The notes under the pieces were generated by a model, which ran no database searches, was not told the DNA's origin, and saw nothing but the letters and a program-made list of their open reading frames with translations. Shown here piece after piece: positions 36,389 to 47,900 of a DNA stretch of 64,000 nt (positions within the stretch are counted from its first letter, which is position 1; every line of letters starts with the position of its first letter). Source of the stretch: an uncultured Rhizobiaceae group bacterium (lineage in GTDB: Bacteria > Pseudomonadota > Alphaproteobacteria > Rhizobiales > Rhizobiaceae); NCBI GenBank assembly GCA_938044775.1, contig CALIOE010000029.1, forward strand, positions 1 to 64,000. The letters are read 5' to 3'. Position numbers and translations under genes: made by a program.

Positions 36389-37819
36389 ATGAAACCTTTG
36401 CTGATCAATGGGGCATGGCAAACCACATCGCAGGCAATCGACAACATCAATCCATCTGACACATCTGATGTAATCGATGCTTATGCCCGCGCTGGAGAGA
36501 CTGAAGCAAAGAGCGCCATTGCAGCTGCCAGAGAAGCGGCGCCGAAGTGGGGCCGAAGCACGCCGCAGCAACGCCACGACCTGCTCGCCCGCATCGGCCA
36601 GGAAATCCTGTCGCGAAAGGACGAGATCGGAACTCTTCTTTCACGCGAGGAAGGCAAACCGCTCGCGGAGGGCGTTGGCGAAACCATTCGTGCGGCGCAC
36701 ATCTTCAACTTTTTTGCCGGCGAGGCGTTGCGTCAGGCGGGTGAAAAACTCGCCTCGGTTCGACCTGGCGTCGATATCGACATCACCCGCGAGCCGGTCG
36801 GGGTTGTCGGCATCATCGCGCCGTGGAATTTTCCGATCGCGATACCAGCCTGGAAAATTGCCCCGGCGCTGTGCTTTGGAAACAGTGTGGTGATGAAGCC
36901 GGCAGAGTTGGTGCCAGGATGTTCATGGGTTCTCGCCGACATCATTCACAGAGCGGGCGCCCCTGCCGGCGTTTTCAATTATGTTTACGGACCCGGATCG
37001 CAGGTTGGTCAGGCCATGCTCGACTGCCCGGACATCGACGCCATCACCTTCACCGGCTCCCAGGACACGGGGCAGATTGTGGCAGCGGCGTGCGCCAAGC
37101 ACATGCGTAAGATGCAACTGGAGATGGGTGGCAAAAACCCGCTTGTTGTTCTCGACGATGCCGACCTTGAGACCGCTGTTGAGTGTGCGATCAACGGGGC
37201 TTTCTACTCGACGGGTCAGCGGTGCACAGCGTCGTCACGTCTGATTGTCACCGAGGGCGTTCACAATCGCTTTGTCGAGGCATGCGTCGAGCGACTACGC
37301 GGATTGACGGTCGACAATGCGCTGAAAGACGGGACCGATATCGGGCCGGTCGTTGATCAGAGTCAGCTCGACCAGGACATCCGCTACTTAGATATTGCAC
37401 GCAACGAGGGTGGGAATATTCGCTACGGAGGAGAGGTTGTGGAGCGGGCAACGAAAGGGTTCTATTTGACCCCGGCCCTCATTACCGACACCAACGCGGC
37501 CATGACCATCAACCGCGAGGAAGTATTCGGGCCCGTGGCCTCCGTCATTCGCGTCAGGGATTATGACGAAGCCCTGCAGGTGGCGAACGACACGCCGTTT
37601 GGTCTCTCAGCCGGCATTTGCACCAAAAGCCTAAGGCACGCCTCACACTTCAAGGCTAACGCAAAAGCAGGAATGGTGATGGTCAATCTGCCGACCGCCG
37701 GCGTCGACTATCACGTCCCATTTGGAGGAACGAAAGGGTCGAGCTATGGCTCACGCGAGCAAGGTCGCTATGCCGTCGAGTTCTTTACCAGCGTGAAAAC
37801 CGCCTACACCGCTGCGTGA
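36389..37819 (+). CDS. NAD(P)-dependent aldehyde dehydrogenase, 2-oxoglutarate semialdehyde type
   Basis: A 476-residue aldehyde dehydrogenase. PWNFPIAIPAWKIAPALCFGN and FTGSQDTGQIVAAA bind NAD(P), LEMGGKNPLVV carries the catalytic Glu and GQRCTASSRLIV the catalytic Cys. The C-terminal KGSSYGSREQGRYAVEFF is typical of 2-oxoglutarate semialdehyde (2,5-dioxopentanoate) dehydrogenases, which end sugar-acid, hydroxyproline and furoate routes in 2-oxoglutarate. AGGAG overlapping the preceding stop codon sets the start at ATG 36389. Family certain; substrate subclass probable. Confidence 0.9.
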   Translation: MKPLLINGAWQTTSQAIDNINPSDTSDVIDAYARAGETEAKSAIAAAREAAPKWGRSTPQQRHDLLARIGQEILSRKDEIGTLLSREEGKPLAEGVGETIRAAHIFNFFAGEALRQAGEKLASVRPGVDIDITREPVGVVGIIAPWNFPIAIPAWKIAPALCFGNSVVMKPAELVPGCSWVLADIIHRAGAPAGVFNYVYGPGSQVGQAMLDCPDIDAITFTGSQDTGQIVAAACAKHMRKMQLEMGGKNPLVVLDDADLETAVECAINGAFYSTGQRCTASSRLIVTEGVHNRFVEACVERLRGLTVDNALKDGTDIGPVVDQSQLDQDIRYLDIARNEGGNIRYGGEVVERATKGFYLTPALITDTNAAMTINREEVFGPVASVIRVRDYDEALQVANDTPFGLSAGICTKSLRHASHFKANAKAGMVMVNLPTAGVDYHVPFGGTKGSSYGSREQGRYAVEFFTSVKTAYTAA

Positions 37820-37980
37820 AATCTGGTCGCTCGAAAACAGCGTTGGAACAGGTGCTTCGGCGTAACTGACAGTATCTTTCTTGCACCTTGCGTCTTGACG
37901 GGCGACACGATTTCGGCGGAGTTTTGATGCGATCTGTCATGCGGCGGAAGATCGATGGCAGGTTTGGGAGGAGGATTAAG

Positions 37981-38808
37981 ATGAGTGGAGCCATCTCCGT
38001 GCACCACGGTGCTTTTGGCCGTGCTGCACTCTATGAACTGGACAAACCTATTATCACCCATGCGCACCGCGAGGCGCATCTGATCTTCTATGTCGATGGC
38101 GGAAAAGCCATAATGCAGATTGGTGATGAGGCAGTATTGGCCGACAGCAATGTCGCCGGAGCGGTCAGCCCGTGGCAGCCCCATAGCTTCGATGTTGCCG
38201 ATGCAGGAGGACCCTGCATGTGTCTGGTTTTGTACATCAAACCAATATGGTTTCTGGAAAACAGCCAGTCCGTTGAGCATGCATTGAGCTTCGGTGCGTC
38301 AAAAATCAACATGACCAAACCGATATCCGAATGGGTGTTCCGCCTGACGTCGCTTTTGCTGGAACAGGAAGGCTCTGAGTTGTTCGATGGGTTTCTCTAT
38401 GAGATGACTCGGCTCTGCTACGATCAATCGTGGCGAGGCCAGCCGCATGTCGGTTTCATGGAAAGTGCCCGATCCAAGTATGTTGACTTTCGCGTCCGTC
38501 GCTCCATCCGGCTGATGAAGGAGAGCTTTGCCGACGATGTGGAGATCGAATGGTTGGCAAAAGAATCGGGCCTGTCGCGCCCGCATTTCTTCAAACTTTT
38601 TAAAAAACAGATGGGCATAACGCCCAATCTGTACCTCAACACGTTGAGAGCTGAACAGGCGATTGACGACCTGATGATGACCAACAAGACGGTGACTGAC
38701 ATCGGCTATGATCTGGGCTTTTCTTCTCAAGCCAGCTTCACGCGGTTTTTCACGTCAAATGTAGGTATTCCGCCCAGCGACTACCGCCGCGTCGCCCATA
38801 TCGCATAG
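37981..38808 (+). CDS. AraC family transcriptional regulator
   Basis: A 275-residue activator. It has an N-terminal cupin-like sensing domain (HREAHLIFYVDGGKAIMQIGDE, SPWQPHSFDV) and a C-terminal pair of helix-turn-helix motifs: DVEIEWLAKESGLSRPHFFKL and TVTDIGYDLGFSSQASFTRFF. GGGAGGAGG 6 bases upstream fixes the start at 37981. It lies inside the catabolic cluster just before the permease genes, with 196 bp after it that may be its target promoter. Effector is presumably the transported compound or a metabolite. Confidence 0.92.
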   Translation: MSGAISVHHGAFGRAALYELDKPIITHAHREAHLIFYVDGGKAIMQIGDEAVLADSNVAGAVSPWQPHSFDVADAGGPCMCLVLYIKPIWFLENSQSVEHALSFGASKINMTKPISEWVFRLTSLLLEQEGSELFDGFLYEMTRLCYDQSWRGQPHVGFMESARSKYVDFRVRRSIRLMKESFADDVEIEWLAKESGLSRPHFFKLFKKQMGITPNLYLNTLRAEQAIDDLMMTNKTVTDIGYDLGFSSQASFTRFFTSNVGIPPSDYRRVAHIA

Positions 38809-39004
38809 GTGCCGAACGGTTTTTGGCGATGATGCGCCAATGGACGATACTTTCAGGTATGCCCTGACAAAGCGAACGTTCCTAATATTTACCTATCCGG
38901 CCGAGGAGGTTGGCTGGATGTGAGTAATCGGGAGGCATCGTGTCAGGCTCTTTTTGCCACACGAAGAGGACGTTTTGTGAACGCGCCAGGAGACGGTGCG
39001 TGAC

Positions 39005-40021
39005 ATGAGGTCTTTTATCGATCGCAGGCCGGTCTGGTCGCTCATCATCTTCTGCGGCGTTGCCTTTCTGCTGTGGATGATTTTTTCCGTCTGGCCCGCA
39101 TGGCTGATCGATTTGATTGGACGAAAGAAAGTCTTTCTCAACGCAGTATTCAATGGCGTTACGCTGGGTGGGCTCTATTTTCTGGTTGCCAGCGGATTCA
39201 CGTTGATTTTCGGCCTCATGCGCAACGTTAACCTGGCGCACGGATCGCTCTATTTGCTGGGCGGCTACGTCGGCTACTGGGTCGCGTCGACGACAGGATT
39301 CTGGCTGCTGGCGTTCCCCGTGGCTTTCATCGTTGTCGGTGCCGTTGGCGTTTTCTTACAGATATTCGTCTTTCGCCGCATGGAAGGCGACGACCTTCGT
39401 CAAACTCTGGTGACGATTGGCATCTCGATCATCATGGCTGACCTGATGCTCTGGGCTTTTGGCGGAGATTTCTACAACATCAACCCGCCAAGCTGGCTTG
39501 GTGGTCCGGTCGAAACCTTCTTTGTCACCGGTGTGAAGCGCTCTTCGGGCGATCTGATATTCATGAAATATCCGATTGTGCGACTGGTCATATTCGCTGC
39601 TGCGGTGGTTATTGGCGTTGGCATGTGGCTGCTCTTAAACCGTACTCAGATCGGCATGCTGATCCGCGCCGGCGTAGACGACCGTGACATGCTGGCGGCG
39701 ACGGGAGCACGGATTCAGCTCGTATTTGTCGGTGTTTTTGCCTTCGGGGCCGGGCTTGCAGGGCTGGCGGGTGTCGTTGGGGGCACCTTCCAGACCATTG
39801 CACCGGGAGAGGACATCCGGTTTCTGCTGGCATCGCTGGTCGTGGTTATCGTCGGTGGAATGGGGTCGATTACCGGGGCTGCCATCGGTGCGCTTATTAT
39901 TGGCCTGGCTGAGCAGATCGGTTCGGTTTACTTCCCGACCTATGCCGTTGTTCTGACGTTCCTGATCATGGTTGTGGTGCTGGCGTTCCGGCCACAGGGC
40001 CTGATGGGAAGGGGCGGCTGA
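39005..40021 (+). CDS. livH: Branched-chain-type ABC transporter permease LivH
   Basis: A 338-residue membrane permease with about eight helices. NGVTLGGLYFLVASGFTLIFG and MRNVNLAHGSLYLLGGY are the usual LivH N-terminal signature. VVVIVGGMGSITGAAIGALIIG near the C-terminus contacts the ATPases. Start is ambiguous: AGGAG (38988-38992) is 3 bases before GTG 38996 and 12 bases before ATG 39005; I chose the ATG. Its stop overlaps the livM start (TGATG). Confidence 0.92.
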   Translation: MRSFIDRRPVWSLIIFCGVAFLLWMIFSVWPAWLIDLIGRKKVFLNAVFNGVTLGGLYFLVASGFTLIFGLMRNVNLAHGSLYLLGGYVGYWVASTTGFWLLAFPVAFIVVGAVGVFLQIFVFRRMEGDDLRQTLVTIGISIIMADLMLWAFGGDFYNINPPSWLGGPVETFFVTGVKRSSGDLIFMKYPIVRLVIFAAAVVIGVGMWLLLNRTQIGMLIRAGVDDRDMLAATGARIQLVFVGVFAFGAGLAGLAGVVGGTFQTIAPGEDIRFLLASLVVVIVGGMGSITGAAIGALIIGLAEQIGSVYFPTYAVVLTFLIMVVVLAFRPQGLMGRGG

Positions 40022-41121
40022 TGTCGGTCACCGATCCAACGGCTTCGACACTCTCGACACAGTCTGCTTTTGGCGTGAACGACCAGAGCGAGGAAGAACG
40101 CGCCCGCACATGGTATGAGCGGATTCCCGCTGCCTATTGGGTCCTCGCCGTCATCCTTTTGATTATGCCGGCCATGGCGTCGAATTTCACACTCGATCAG
40201 ATATTCGGCCGCACCTTTATCATCGGCATGATTGCACTATCGCTGATGTTCCTTGCCGGTTATGGCGGGATGGTGTCGATTGTGCAGATGACCATTGCCG
40301 CGGTGGCCGGCTACATGGTCGCGATATTTGGCACCAGTGCGATCACGGCCATTTCCCTGGGTTGGCCATGGTGGATTTCGGTTCCGCTCGCTCTGGTGAT
40401 TGCCGTTTTGTTCGGCACGGCTGTTGGTGCGCTCGCTGTGCGCACCGAGGGCATCTATACAATTATGATCACGCTGGCCATTGCCTCCGCCTTTTTCTAT
40501 TTCGCCCGGCAGAACTATACCTTGTTTAACGGCTTTTCGGGCTTCAACGGTGTCCTGCCGCCAAAGCTGTTTGGCGTTGACTGGCGTGGAGCCAGGGCGC
40601 TGTACTATCTGACACTGTTCTGGGCAACGCTTTCTTTCCTCGCGGTTCTGTATGTTTCCCGATCGCCCTTCGGGCTTGCCTTGCAAGGTGTGCGGGACAA
40701 TCCGCGCCGAATGGCGGCGCTTGGTTATAATGTCAATGCGCACCGTGTTGCCGCCTACGCCTTTGCTGCTTTGATTGCCGGTGTCGCAGGTGTTTTGAAC
40801 GTTTGGCAGTATGCCCAGATATCGCCGGGTACAGCGGGGACCGGCCCGGTCATTGATATTCTGGTCATTGCGGTGATCGGTGGCATGAACAGGCCCATCG
40901 GCCCCTTCATCGGGGCCTTTATTTACGTCGTTTTGAAAACCTTTGCCATCGACATCCTGATATCAATGGGTCTGTCAGGCGACCGTTTTCAACTGCTGAT
41001 AGGCATCAGCTTTCTGCTTATCGTGTTCTTCTCTCCCGATGGAATTCTTGGGCTTTGGGAAAGAGTTCGGGAGAGTCGCAAGCGCGATCCTTTGACTGAC
41101 AGAGGAGGCGGTGCTCCATGA
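40021..41121 (+). CDS. livM: Branched-chain-type ABC transporter permease LivM
   Basis: A 366-residue permease with about ten helices, carrying the LivM features LSLMFLAGYGGMVSIVQMTIAAVAGYM, GVRDNPRRMAALGYNVNAHRV (the coupling segment to the ATPase) and VIGGMNRPIGPFIGAF. It starts on the TGATG overlap with livH and ends with ATGA overlap into livG, so the subunits are translationally coupled. The N-terminal 40 residues are hydrophilic and cytoplasmic. Confidence 0.92.
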   Translation: MSVTDPTASTLSTQSAFGVNDQSEEERARTWYERIPAAYWVLAVILLIMPAMASNFTLDQIFGRTFIIGMIALSLMFLAGYGGMVSIVQMTIAAVAGYMVAIFGTSAITAISLGWPWWISVPLALVIAVLFGTAVGALAVRTEGIYTIMITLAIASAFFYFARQNYTLFNGFSGFNGVLPPKLFGVDWRGARALYYLTLFWATLSFLAVLYVSRSPFGLALQGVRDNPRRMAALGYNVNAHRVAAYAFAALIAGVAGVLNVWQYAQISPGTAGTGPVIDILVIAVIGGMNRPIGPFIGAFIYVVLKTFAIDILISMGLSGDRFQLLIGISFLLIVFFSPDGILGLWERVRESRKRDPLTDRGGGAP

Positions 41122-41921
41122 ATGTCGCTGCCGCCCCCAACCAGACCAGTGTTGCCGATCGCCTGAGTGTGACGGGCACTGGAAATGCCCTCGAGTTGCG
41201 CGGCGTCTCGAAAATGTTTGGCGCGCTTGCGGCGCTTTCGGACGTCACTATGTCGGTGCGTCCCGGCGAAAGACGTGCCGTGCTTGGTTCTAACGGGGCC
41301 GGTAAGACCACGCTGTTCAACTGCATCACAGGAGACTTTCTGCCAACCACCGGCACTGTCCGGTTCTTCGGTGAAGACATATCTGTATTTCCGGCCCACG
41401 AACGTATTCGTCGCGGTTTACGACGCACCTATCAGATATCACTGCTGTTTACCGGCCTGTCAGTTCTGGACAACATTTATCTCGCCTGTTGCGGTGTCTC
41501 ACGGGGCCGGTTCTCGTTTCTGCGCCCACGTCGCAACGATGCCCTGATGGCCACATCGGAGGACCTGGTGAATGTCGTTCATCTGCGGGATGTAAAAGAC
41601 ACCCGGGTTTCCGAGCTTTCTTACGGGCAACAACGGCAACTTGAGATCGCAATGGCTCTGTCGGGTGCGCCGCGCTTCATTCTCTTTGACGAACCCGCTG
41701 CCGGGCTGTCGCCGACGGAACGCTCCGAACTGATCGAGATCCTGACCGGGCTGCCCGGCCATATGGGCTATATCATCATTGAACACGACATGGATGTGGC
41801 GCTGCGCGTTTCTGAAAGTGTCACCATGATGCATAACGGCCGGATCTTCAAAGAAGGGAAGCCGGCCGAGATCGAGGAAGATCCGGAAGTGCAGGCGCTC
41901 TATCTCGGCGGAGGTGAGTGA
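41118..41921 (+). CDS. livG: Branched-chain-type ABC transporter ATPase LivG
   Basis: A 267-residue ABC ATPase. Walker [11 protein letters not shown], the LivG-specific [20 protein letters not shown] (Q-loop region), signature [15 protein letters not shown] (a variant of LSGGQ), Walker [13 protein letters not shown] and the switch His in [22 protein letters not shown] lies 9 bases before the start. About 30 N-terminal residues precede the conserved domain. Drives import with the LivF-type domain of the next gene. Confidence 0.93.
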   Translation: MNVAAAPNQTSVADRLSVTGTGNALELRGVSKMFGALAALSDVTMSVRPGERRAVLGSNGAGKTTLFNCITGDFLPTTGTVRFFGEDISVFPAHERIRRGLRRTYQISLLFTGLSVLDNIYLACCGVSRGRFSFLRPRRNDALMATSEDLVNVVHLRDVKDTRVSELSYGQQRQLEIAMALSGAPRFILFDEPAAGLSPTERSELIEILTGLPGHMGYIIIEHDMDVALRVSESVTMMHNGRIFKEGKPAEIEEDPEVQALYLGGGE

Positions 41922-44104
41922 TGGCACCGCGCTCGCATCCCATTCTCGAAGTAAGAGATCTGAACGTTTATTACGGTCAGTCCCACGCGCTGCAGGGTGT
42001 CGATCTGACACTCGATCACGGTGTGCTTTCTGTCGTCGGCCGGAACGGCATGGGCAAGACCACGCTGTGCAAGACCATCATGGGCCTGGAGCCCGCCGCC
42101 AGCGGTTCGATCAGTTTTGATGGCCATTCGATTGTTGGCATGGGGTCTGCTGAAATTGCCCGCGCCGGTATCGGATATGTCCCCCAGGGGCGTCGGCTTT
42201 GGCCGTCCCTGACCGTCGACGAACACCTCAAATTGGTTGCCCGCAAGAGCGGTGCCTGGACGATCGAGCGCATCTATTCGACCTTCCCGCGGCTCGCTGA
42301 ACGTAAGAACAATGGCGGCGGTCAACTGTCGGGTGGCGAACAGCAGATGCTGGCGATCGCCCGCGCACTGTTGCTCAATCCGAAATTGCTGGTGATGGAC
42401 GAGCCAACAGAAGGGCTAGCACCGGTCATCGTAAACCTGGTTTCTGACATGCTGATCCGACTGGGTCAGGAGGGCGATATCGGTGTCCTGTTGATCGAGC
42501 AGAATATCGGCGTTGCAACTTCGGTATCGGAGCAGGTGGCCATTATGGTCAATGGCCGGATCAACCGGGTCATGGATGCGGGAGTTCTGTCGGCGGACCG
42601 CGATCTTCAACAAGCCTTGCTGGGCGTTGGCCGCCATGCACATGATGAGACACCACTGGATCCGAAGCAGGATGCCGGGCAAGTGGACGATGATCGGGCC
42701 ATCAACGAAGATGCGCCAACCAAAGTCTATATCTCAAACCCCAAATCTCCGACACGCTGGACACCGCCGGTTCCTGTTCGGGTCATTGAAGGCAATGCCC
42801 GTACGGTCACCGAAGCGCCATCCAGTGCGGGTAGGGCAAAGATCGAGCCGCTTTCCGCACGGATTCAGGGCAGGGGTACCCGGGTGCTTGTTGCTGGAAC
42901 GCTCGATACGAAGGCCGTCGAGCTGCGGTACATCCGCGATATTCTCAAAGGCTACAATCTCAATGTTCAACTGGTGGATCTGTCCACCAGCGGCAAACCG
43001 TCGGGCGCGGAAGTCCCGCCACATGAAGTAGCAGGCTTTCATCCGCGCGGTGCCTCCGGCGTGTTCACCGGCGACCGCGGCACAGCGGTGTCGGGCATGA
43101 CAGAGGCATTTTCACGTTGGATGGCGGTGCAGACCAATGTTGCCGGGATCATTGCTGCTGGAGGATCTGGCGGTACGGCGCTGGCCACACCAGCGATGCG
43201 AGCGTTGCCGGTGGGTGTACCGAAAGTGATGATCTCCACTGTGGCTTCAGGACAGGTCGAGCAATATGTCGGACCTTCCGACATCATGATGCTCTATTCA
43301 GTGGCGGACGTGCAGGGAATAAACTCGATTACCCGTGAGGTGCTGGGTAACGGTGCCAACGCACTGGGTGGAATGGTCAAAGCAAGGACGGCGCCGCGGG
43401 GACCGGCTCAGGCAGACAGGCCGGCCGTCGGTCTGACCATGTTCGGTGTTACCACTCCGGCCATACAACAGATCACCAAAGCCCTCGAAAAGGACTTCGA
43501 CTGCCTTGTTTTCCACGCCACGGGCGTGGGTGGTCGCTCCATGGAAAAACTCATGGACAGCGGCATGCTTGCCGCCATCGTTGATCTGACGACGACCGAG
43601 ATCTGCGACATGATTGTGGGCGGGGTCTTTGCGGCTACTGAAGACCGTTTTGGCGCCTCTATTCGCGCCGGTCTTCCTTATATCGGCTCCTGCGGCGCGC
43701 TCGACATGGTCAACTTTGGCGCGCCGGATACCGTGCCATCCAAATTCGAGGATCGCTTGTTTTACGAGCACAACCCGCAGGTCACTTTGATGCGTACCAC
43801 CGCAGATGAGAACGACCGCATGGGGCGCTGGATCGGTGAGAGACTGAACGAAATGTCCGGACCTGTTCGCTTCTACCTGCCGGAGGGAGGCGTCTCGATG
43901 CTGGATGCTCCGGGTCAGGCCTTCCATGATCCGGCGGCTGATGCCGCCCTGTTCAAGGCCCTGGAGGAGACCGTGCGTCAGACATCAAACCGCCAGCTCA
44001 TCCGCCTTCCCCACAACATCAACGATCCGGAATTTGCGGCTGCGATTGTCGCGACTTTCCGCGGATTTCACGGGTCGGTCGCCCGCAAAGCCTCAGGAGC
44101 ATGA
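41921..44104 (+). CDS. LivF ABC ATPase fused to Tm-1-like (UPF0261) domain
   Basis: A 727-residue fusion. Residues 1-235 are a LivF-type ABC ATPase: [44 protein letters not shown] and the switch region [10 protein letters not shown]. Residues 238-318 are a Pro/Asp-rich linker. From about 320 to the end is a UPF0261/Tm-1-like domain: [49 protein letters not shown] and [18 protein letters not shown]. In plants Tm-1 pairs this ATP-binding domain with a TIM barrel in one protein; here the TIM-barrel partner is the next gene. Normal LivF is about 235 residues, so the extension is not a routine variant. No internal start with a good ribosome site was seen at the junction. Confidence 0.88.
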   Translation: MAPRSHPILEVRDLNVYYGQSHALQGVDLTLDHGVLSVVGRNGMGKTTLCKTIMGLEPAASGSISFDGHSIVGMGSAEIARAGIGYVPQGRRLWPSLTVDEHLKLVARKSGAWTIERIYSTFPRLAERKNNGGGQLSGGEQQMLAIARALLLNPKLLVMDEPTEGLAPVIVNLVSDMLIRLGQEGDIGVLLIEQNIGVATSVSEQVAIMVNGRINRVMDAGVLSADRDLQQALLGVGRHAHDETPLDPKQDAGQVDDDRAINEDAPTKVYISNPKSPTRWTPPVPVRVIEGNARTVTEAPSSAGRAKIEPLSARIQGRGTRVLVAGTLDTKAVELRYIRDILKGYNLNVQLVDLSTSGKPSGAEVPPHEVAGFHPRGASGVFTGDRGTAVSGMTEAFSRWMAVQTNVAGIIAAGGSGGTALATPAMRALPVGVPKVMISTVASGQVEQYVGPSDIMMLYSVADVQGINSITREVLGNGANALGGMVKARTAPRGPAQADRPAVGLTMFGVTTPAIQQITKALEKDFDCLVFHATGVGGRSMEKLMDSGMLAAIVDLTTTEICDMIVGGVFAATEDRFGASIRAGLPYIGSCGALDMVNFGAPDTVPSKFEDRLFYEHNPQVTLMRTTADENDRMGRWIGERLNEMSGPVRFYLPEGGVSMLDAPGQAFHDPAADAALFKALEETVRQTSNRQLIRLPHNINDPEFAAAIVATFRGFHGSVARKASGA

Positions 44105-44106
44105 TC

Positions 44107-44931
44107 ATGCAAAGCCGTTCCGACCTCATGAAGAAATTTCGCGCCATGCGTGATCGCGGAGAACCGATTATCGGTGGTGGAGCGGGCACCGGTCTTTCTG
44201 CCAAGTGCGAAGAGGCCGGCGGCATTGACCTGATCGTCATCTACAATTCCGGACGCTATCGCATGGCTGGTCGCGGATCACTCGCCGGGCTTATGCCCTA
44301 TGGCGACGCCAATGCCGTGGTCATGGAAATGGCCGGCGAAGTTCTTCCGGTGGTCAAGGATACGCCGGTGCTGGCCGGAGTATGTGCCTCCGACCCCTTC
44401 CGTCTGATGGACAAGTTTCTCGATCAGGTGAAGGACGCCGGATTTGCCGGTGTTCAGAACTTTCCCACTGTTGGCCTGATTGACGGCAGTTTCCGGGCCA
44501 ACCTTGAAGAGACCGGGATGTCCTACCAACTCGAGGTCGACATGATTGAGGCGGCGGCGAAGAAGGACCTTCTGACCACGCCCTATGTTTTCAGCGAAGC
44601 AGACGCCGCGGCCATGGCCGCTGCCGGGGCCGACATAATTGTCGTGCATCTGGGACTCACGACGGGCGGCTCCATTGGTGCCGAGACCGGCTATTCCCTT
44701 GAGGAGGCACCGGCGGTGACGGACGCCTGGGCAAGCGCCGCGCTGGCCGTCAATTCCGATGCCATCGTGCTGGTGCACGGCGGCCCGGTTGCCATGCCGG
44801 AGGACGCGGACTTTGTCCTCAAGAACACCAAAAACTGCCACGGCTTTTATGGCGCTTCCTCGATGGAGCGGTTGCCAACGGAAGTGGCCCTGACGGAACA
44901 GACAAGGAAATTCAAGCAGATCGGCCGTTAA
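44107..44931 (+). CDS. Phosphoenolpyruvate hydrolase / Tm-1-associated TIM-barrel family protein
   Basis: A 274-residue TIM-barrel protein of the family annotated as phosphoenolpyruvate hydrolase-like, equivalent to the C-terminal domain of plant Tm-1. Conserved patches are [65 protein letters not shown] and [16 protein letters not shown] 44107 is preferred over ATG 44101 because AGGAG at 44095-44099 is 7 bases before it. It directly follows the UPF0261 fusion, so the two probably work together. Reaction not established for this context. Confidence 0.85.
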   Translation: MQSRSDLMKKFRAMRDRGEPIIGGGAGTGLSAKCEEAGGIDLIVIYNSGRYRMAGRGSLAGLMPYGDANAVVMEMAGEVLPVVKDTPVLAGVCASDPFRLMDKFLDQVKDAGFAGVQNFPTVGLIDGSFRANLEETGMSYQLEVDMIEAAAKKDLLTTPYVFSEADAAAMAAAGADIIVVHLGLTTGGSIGAETGYSLEEAPAVTDAWASAALAVNSDAIVLVHGGPVAMPEDADFVLKNTKNCHGFYGASSMERLPTEVALTEQTRKFKQIGR

Positions 44932-44960
44932 GGCCGGGTTGCGCGGGTAGGAGAGAGATC

Positions 44961-47900
44961 ATGACAGGCGAACTTATCGGACAACTGGTCCTGTGGCTGA
45001 TAGCAGCGGTCATTGTCATTTTCATCCTCTATTGGGTGATGAACTGGCTTTACCGTCGCTCCACCAAGGAAGTGGCTTTCGTACGAACGGGTTTCCTTGG
45101 TGAGAAGGTCGTCATTGATGGCGGCGCATTCGTCTGGCCCATCATTCACGATATTACACCGGTCAATATGAACACGCTTCAGATGGAGGTCGTGCGCGAG
45201 AAGGAACAGGCACTGATCACCCGCGACCGGCTGCGGGTTGACGTGGAAGCCGAGTTCTATGTGCGCGTCGGACAGACCCGGGAAGCCGTGTCCCTGGCGG
45301 GTGCCACTCTGGGTCGACGCACGCTGGAGCCGGAAAGGATCCATTCGCTGTTGTCGGGTAAGTTCGTCTCATCATTGCGCAATGTCGCCTCGCAAATGAC
45401 GATGGAAGAACTGCACGAAAACCGCGGTCAGTACGTCCAGCGTGTTCTCGACGCGGCGCAGGAAGGTCTCGACAAGAACGGCCTGGAGCTGGAAAGCGTT
45501 GCCATTACGGATATCGATCAGACCAACATTGAATATTTCAATCCGTCCAACAAATTTGACGCCGAAGGTCTGACGACTGTCATTGAATCCATCGAGGAAC
45601 GGCGCAAATTGCGCAACGACATCGAGCAGGACGCGATGATCAAGATCCGCGCCCGCAATCTGGAGGCGGAGAAGCAGGCGCTTGATATCGACCGCGAAAG
45701 CGAGTCTGCGCGTCTCGAACAGGAACGTGACGTTGAGTTCCGTCGGGCACAGCAGCGCGCCGAACTGGCGCGGGAAAGGGCCGAACGGGAGACGGATGCC
45801 GAGCGCGCAAGTATTATCTCGCGGGAAGCGATTGAGACAGCACGTATCACCAATGAACGGCAGATATCGGAGACGCGGATCACGTCGGAACGTGAGGTGC
45901 GTCAGTTGGAAATCGAGCGTCAGCGGGTGATTGACGAAGCAGAGATCGCGACAAAGGAGCAGATCGAGAAGGCCCGTATCAGCCAGGAGAAGAATCTCAC
46001 TGAGGAGCGCATCAAGACCCAGCAGATGACGGATGCCGCTGAGATCACCGCCAGGGAAGCGATTGAGAAAGCCCGGATTGCCCAGGAGCGTTCGGTGACC
46101 GAGGCGCGCATTGCCAAAGACCAGGATACACAGTCGCGCGAGATCGAACGCCAGCGCAGCGTTGATGCGGCGGATATTGAAGCCCGGGAATTGACGGAGA
46201 AGGCCCGAATTGCGCAGGAGAGATCTGTCACCCAGGCCCGAATTGAGCTTGAAGAAAGCACAAAGCAGCGCGAAATCTCGCGCAACCTGGCGGTACAGCA
46301 GGCAGAGATTGCCTCGCGGGAGGCTTCCGAAAAACTCCGCATCGCCCAGGAAGCGGTGGTCAACGAGGAGCGCATTTCTTCAGACCAAAAGACGCGCGCG
46401 CTGGAAATCGAACGCCAGAAGGTTCTTGAAGAAGCCGAGATTGCCTCCCAGGAAGCAACGGAGGCCGCCCGCATTGCCCGTGAGAAGGCATTGACGGCTC
46501 AACGCATTGCGTCAGAGCAGGAAACACGGGCGCTGGAGATAGAACGCCAGCGCGTTCTTGACGAGGCAACCATCGCTGCCCGCGAGGCTACCGACTCGAC
46601 CCGTATCGGTCAGGAAGAGCGGATTCGCAACCTTGAAATTGAACGCAACCGGGCAGTCGATGAAGCGGAAATTGCTTCGCGCGAAGCGGTTGAGAAAGCC
46701 CGCATTGCGCAGGAAAAACAACTGGCCTTCGAACGCATTGCCTCCCGTGAGGAAACCGAAGAACGGGAAGTGTCGCGGCAGGCTGCGCTGGACGCGGCGG
46801 AGATCGCTGCCAAGGAGGCCACAGAAGCGCGACGGATAGCCCAGGAGAAAACCACGGCGGCTGATCGCATCGCCTTCGAAAAGGCAACACGCGAACTCGA
46901 AATCTCCCGCAACCAGGCTCTGGATGAGGCCGAGGTCACAGCGCGCGAATTTGTCGAAGCGGCCCGGATTGCCCAGGAGAAGAAACTGGCGGTTCAACGC
47001 ATCGAAAGCGAGGAAGTGACCAAGGAACGCGAAGTGCATCGTGAACGCGCCATACGCGAGGCAGAGATTGCGGCCGACGAAGCAACCGAAGCCAAACGAA
47101 TAGCCAAGGAAAAGAAGGTTGCAGCTGAACGGATTGCTTACGAGCAGGATCTGCGTGAGCGCGAAATTGCCCGAAACCGCACTGTCGAGACGGCGAATAT
47201 CAAGTCGCTTGAAGACATAAACGCGGTCCGCATTGCCGAGGAGAAGGGCACAAAGGCGCGGGAGATCGAGAAGGAAGCGGAAATCCGTTCCCGCGAGATC
47301 GAAAAGAACGAGGCAATCGAGTCCGCCGAAATCTCGTCGCGACGTCTGGTTGAGCAAATGCGCATCGAGAAGGAAGGGGAAACCACGTCCGAAAAGATCG
47401 CCCGCGACGAGAAAATCCGGGCGCTGGAAATCGACCGCAACAAAGCCATCGATGCCGCGCAGATCGCTGCCGACGAGGCGGTCGAAGCCGCCCGCGTGGC
47501 CAAGGAAAAGGTCGTGGATTCCGAACGGATCAAGGCCGAACAGGTCATCGAGCAAGTTAAGATCGATCGCAAAAAAGCCATCGAGCAGCTGGAGATCGGC
47601 CGCATGCAGGCCCTGCGTGAGGCGGAGATTGCGTCCAAGGAAGAGGTCGAGCGAGCGCAGATTGCCTCCGAGCGCGGGTTGGACGAGGCTCGTATCGGAC
47701 ATCAGACCGAGCGCCGCCGCCTGGAAGTGGAGCGCGAGAAGAACGTGCAGTCGGCCGAAATGGACAAGGCCATCGAACTCTACAAGAAGTCTCTCGATGA
47801 AAGCGCTGCAGCGGCGGAGTCTGAAATTGCCCGTGCCCATGCAATAGAGGCTGCAGAAAAGGCTAAGACCGTCGAAGAAACCGAGGCCGCAGAGCGCCGC

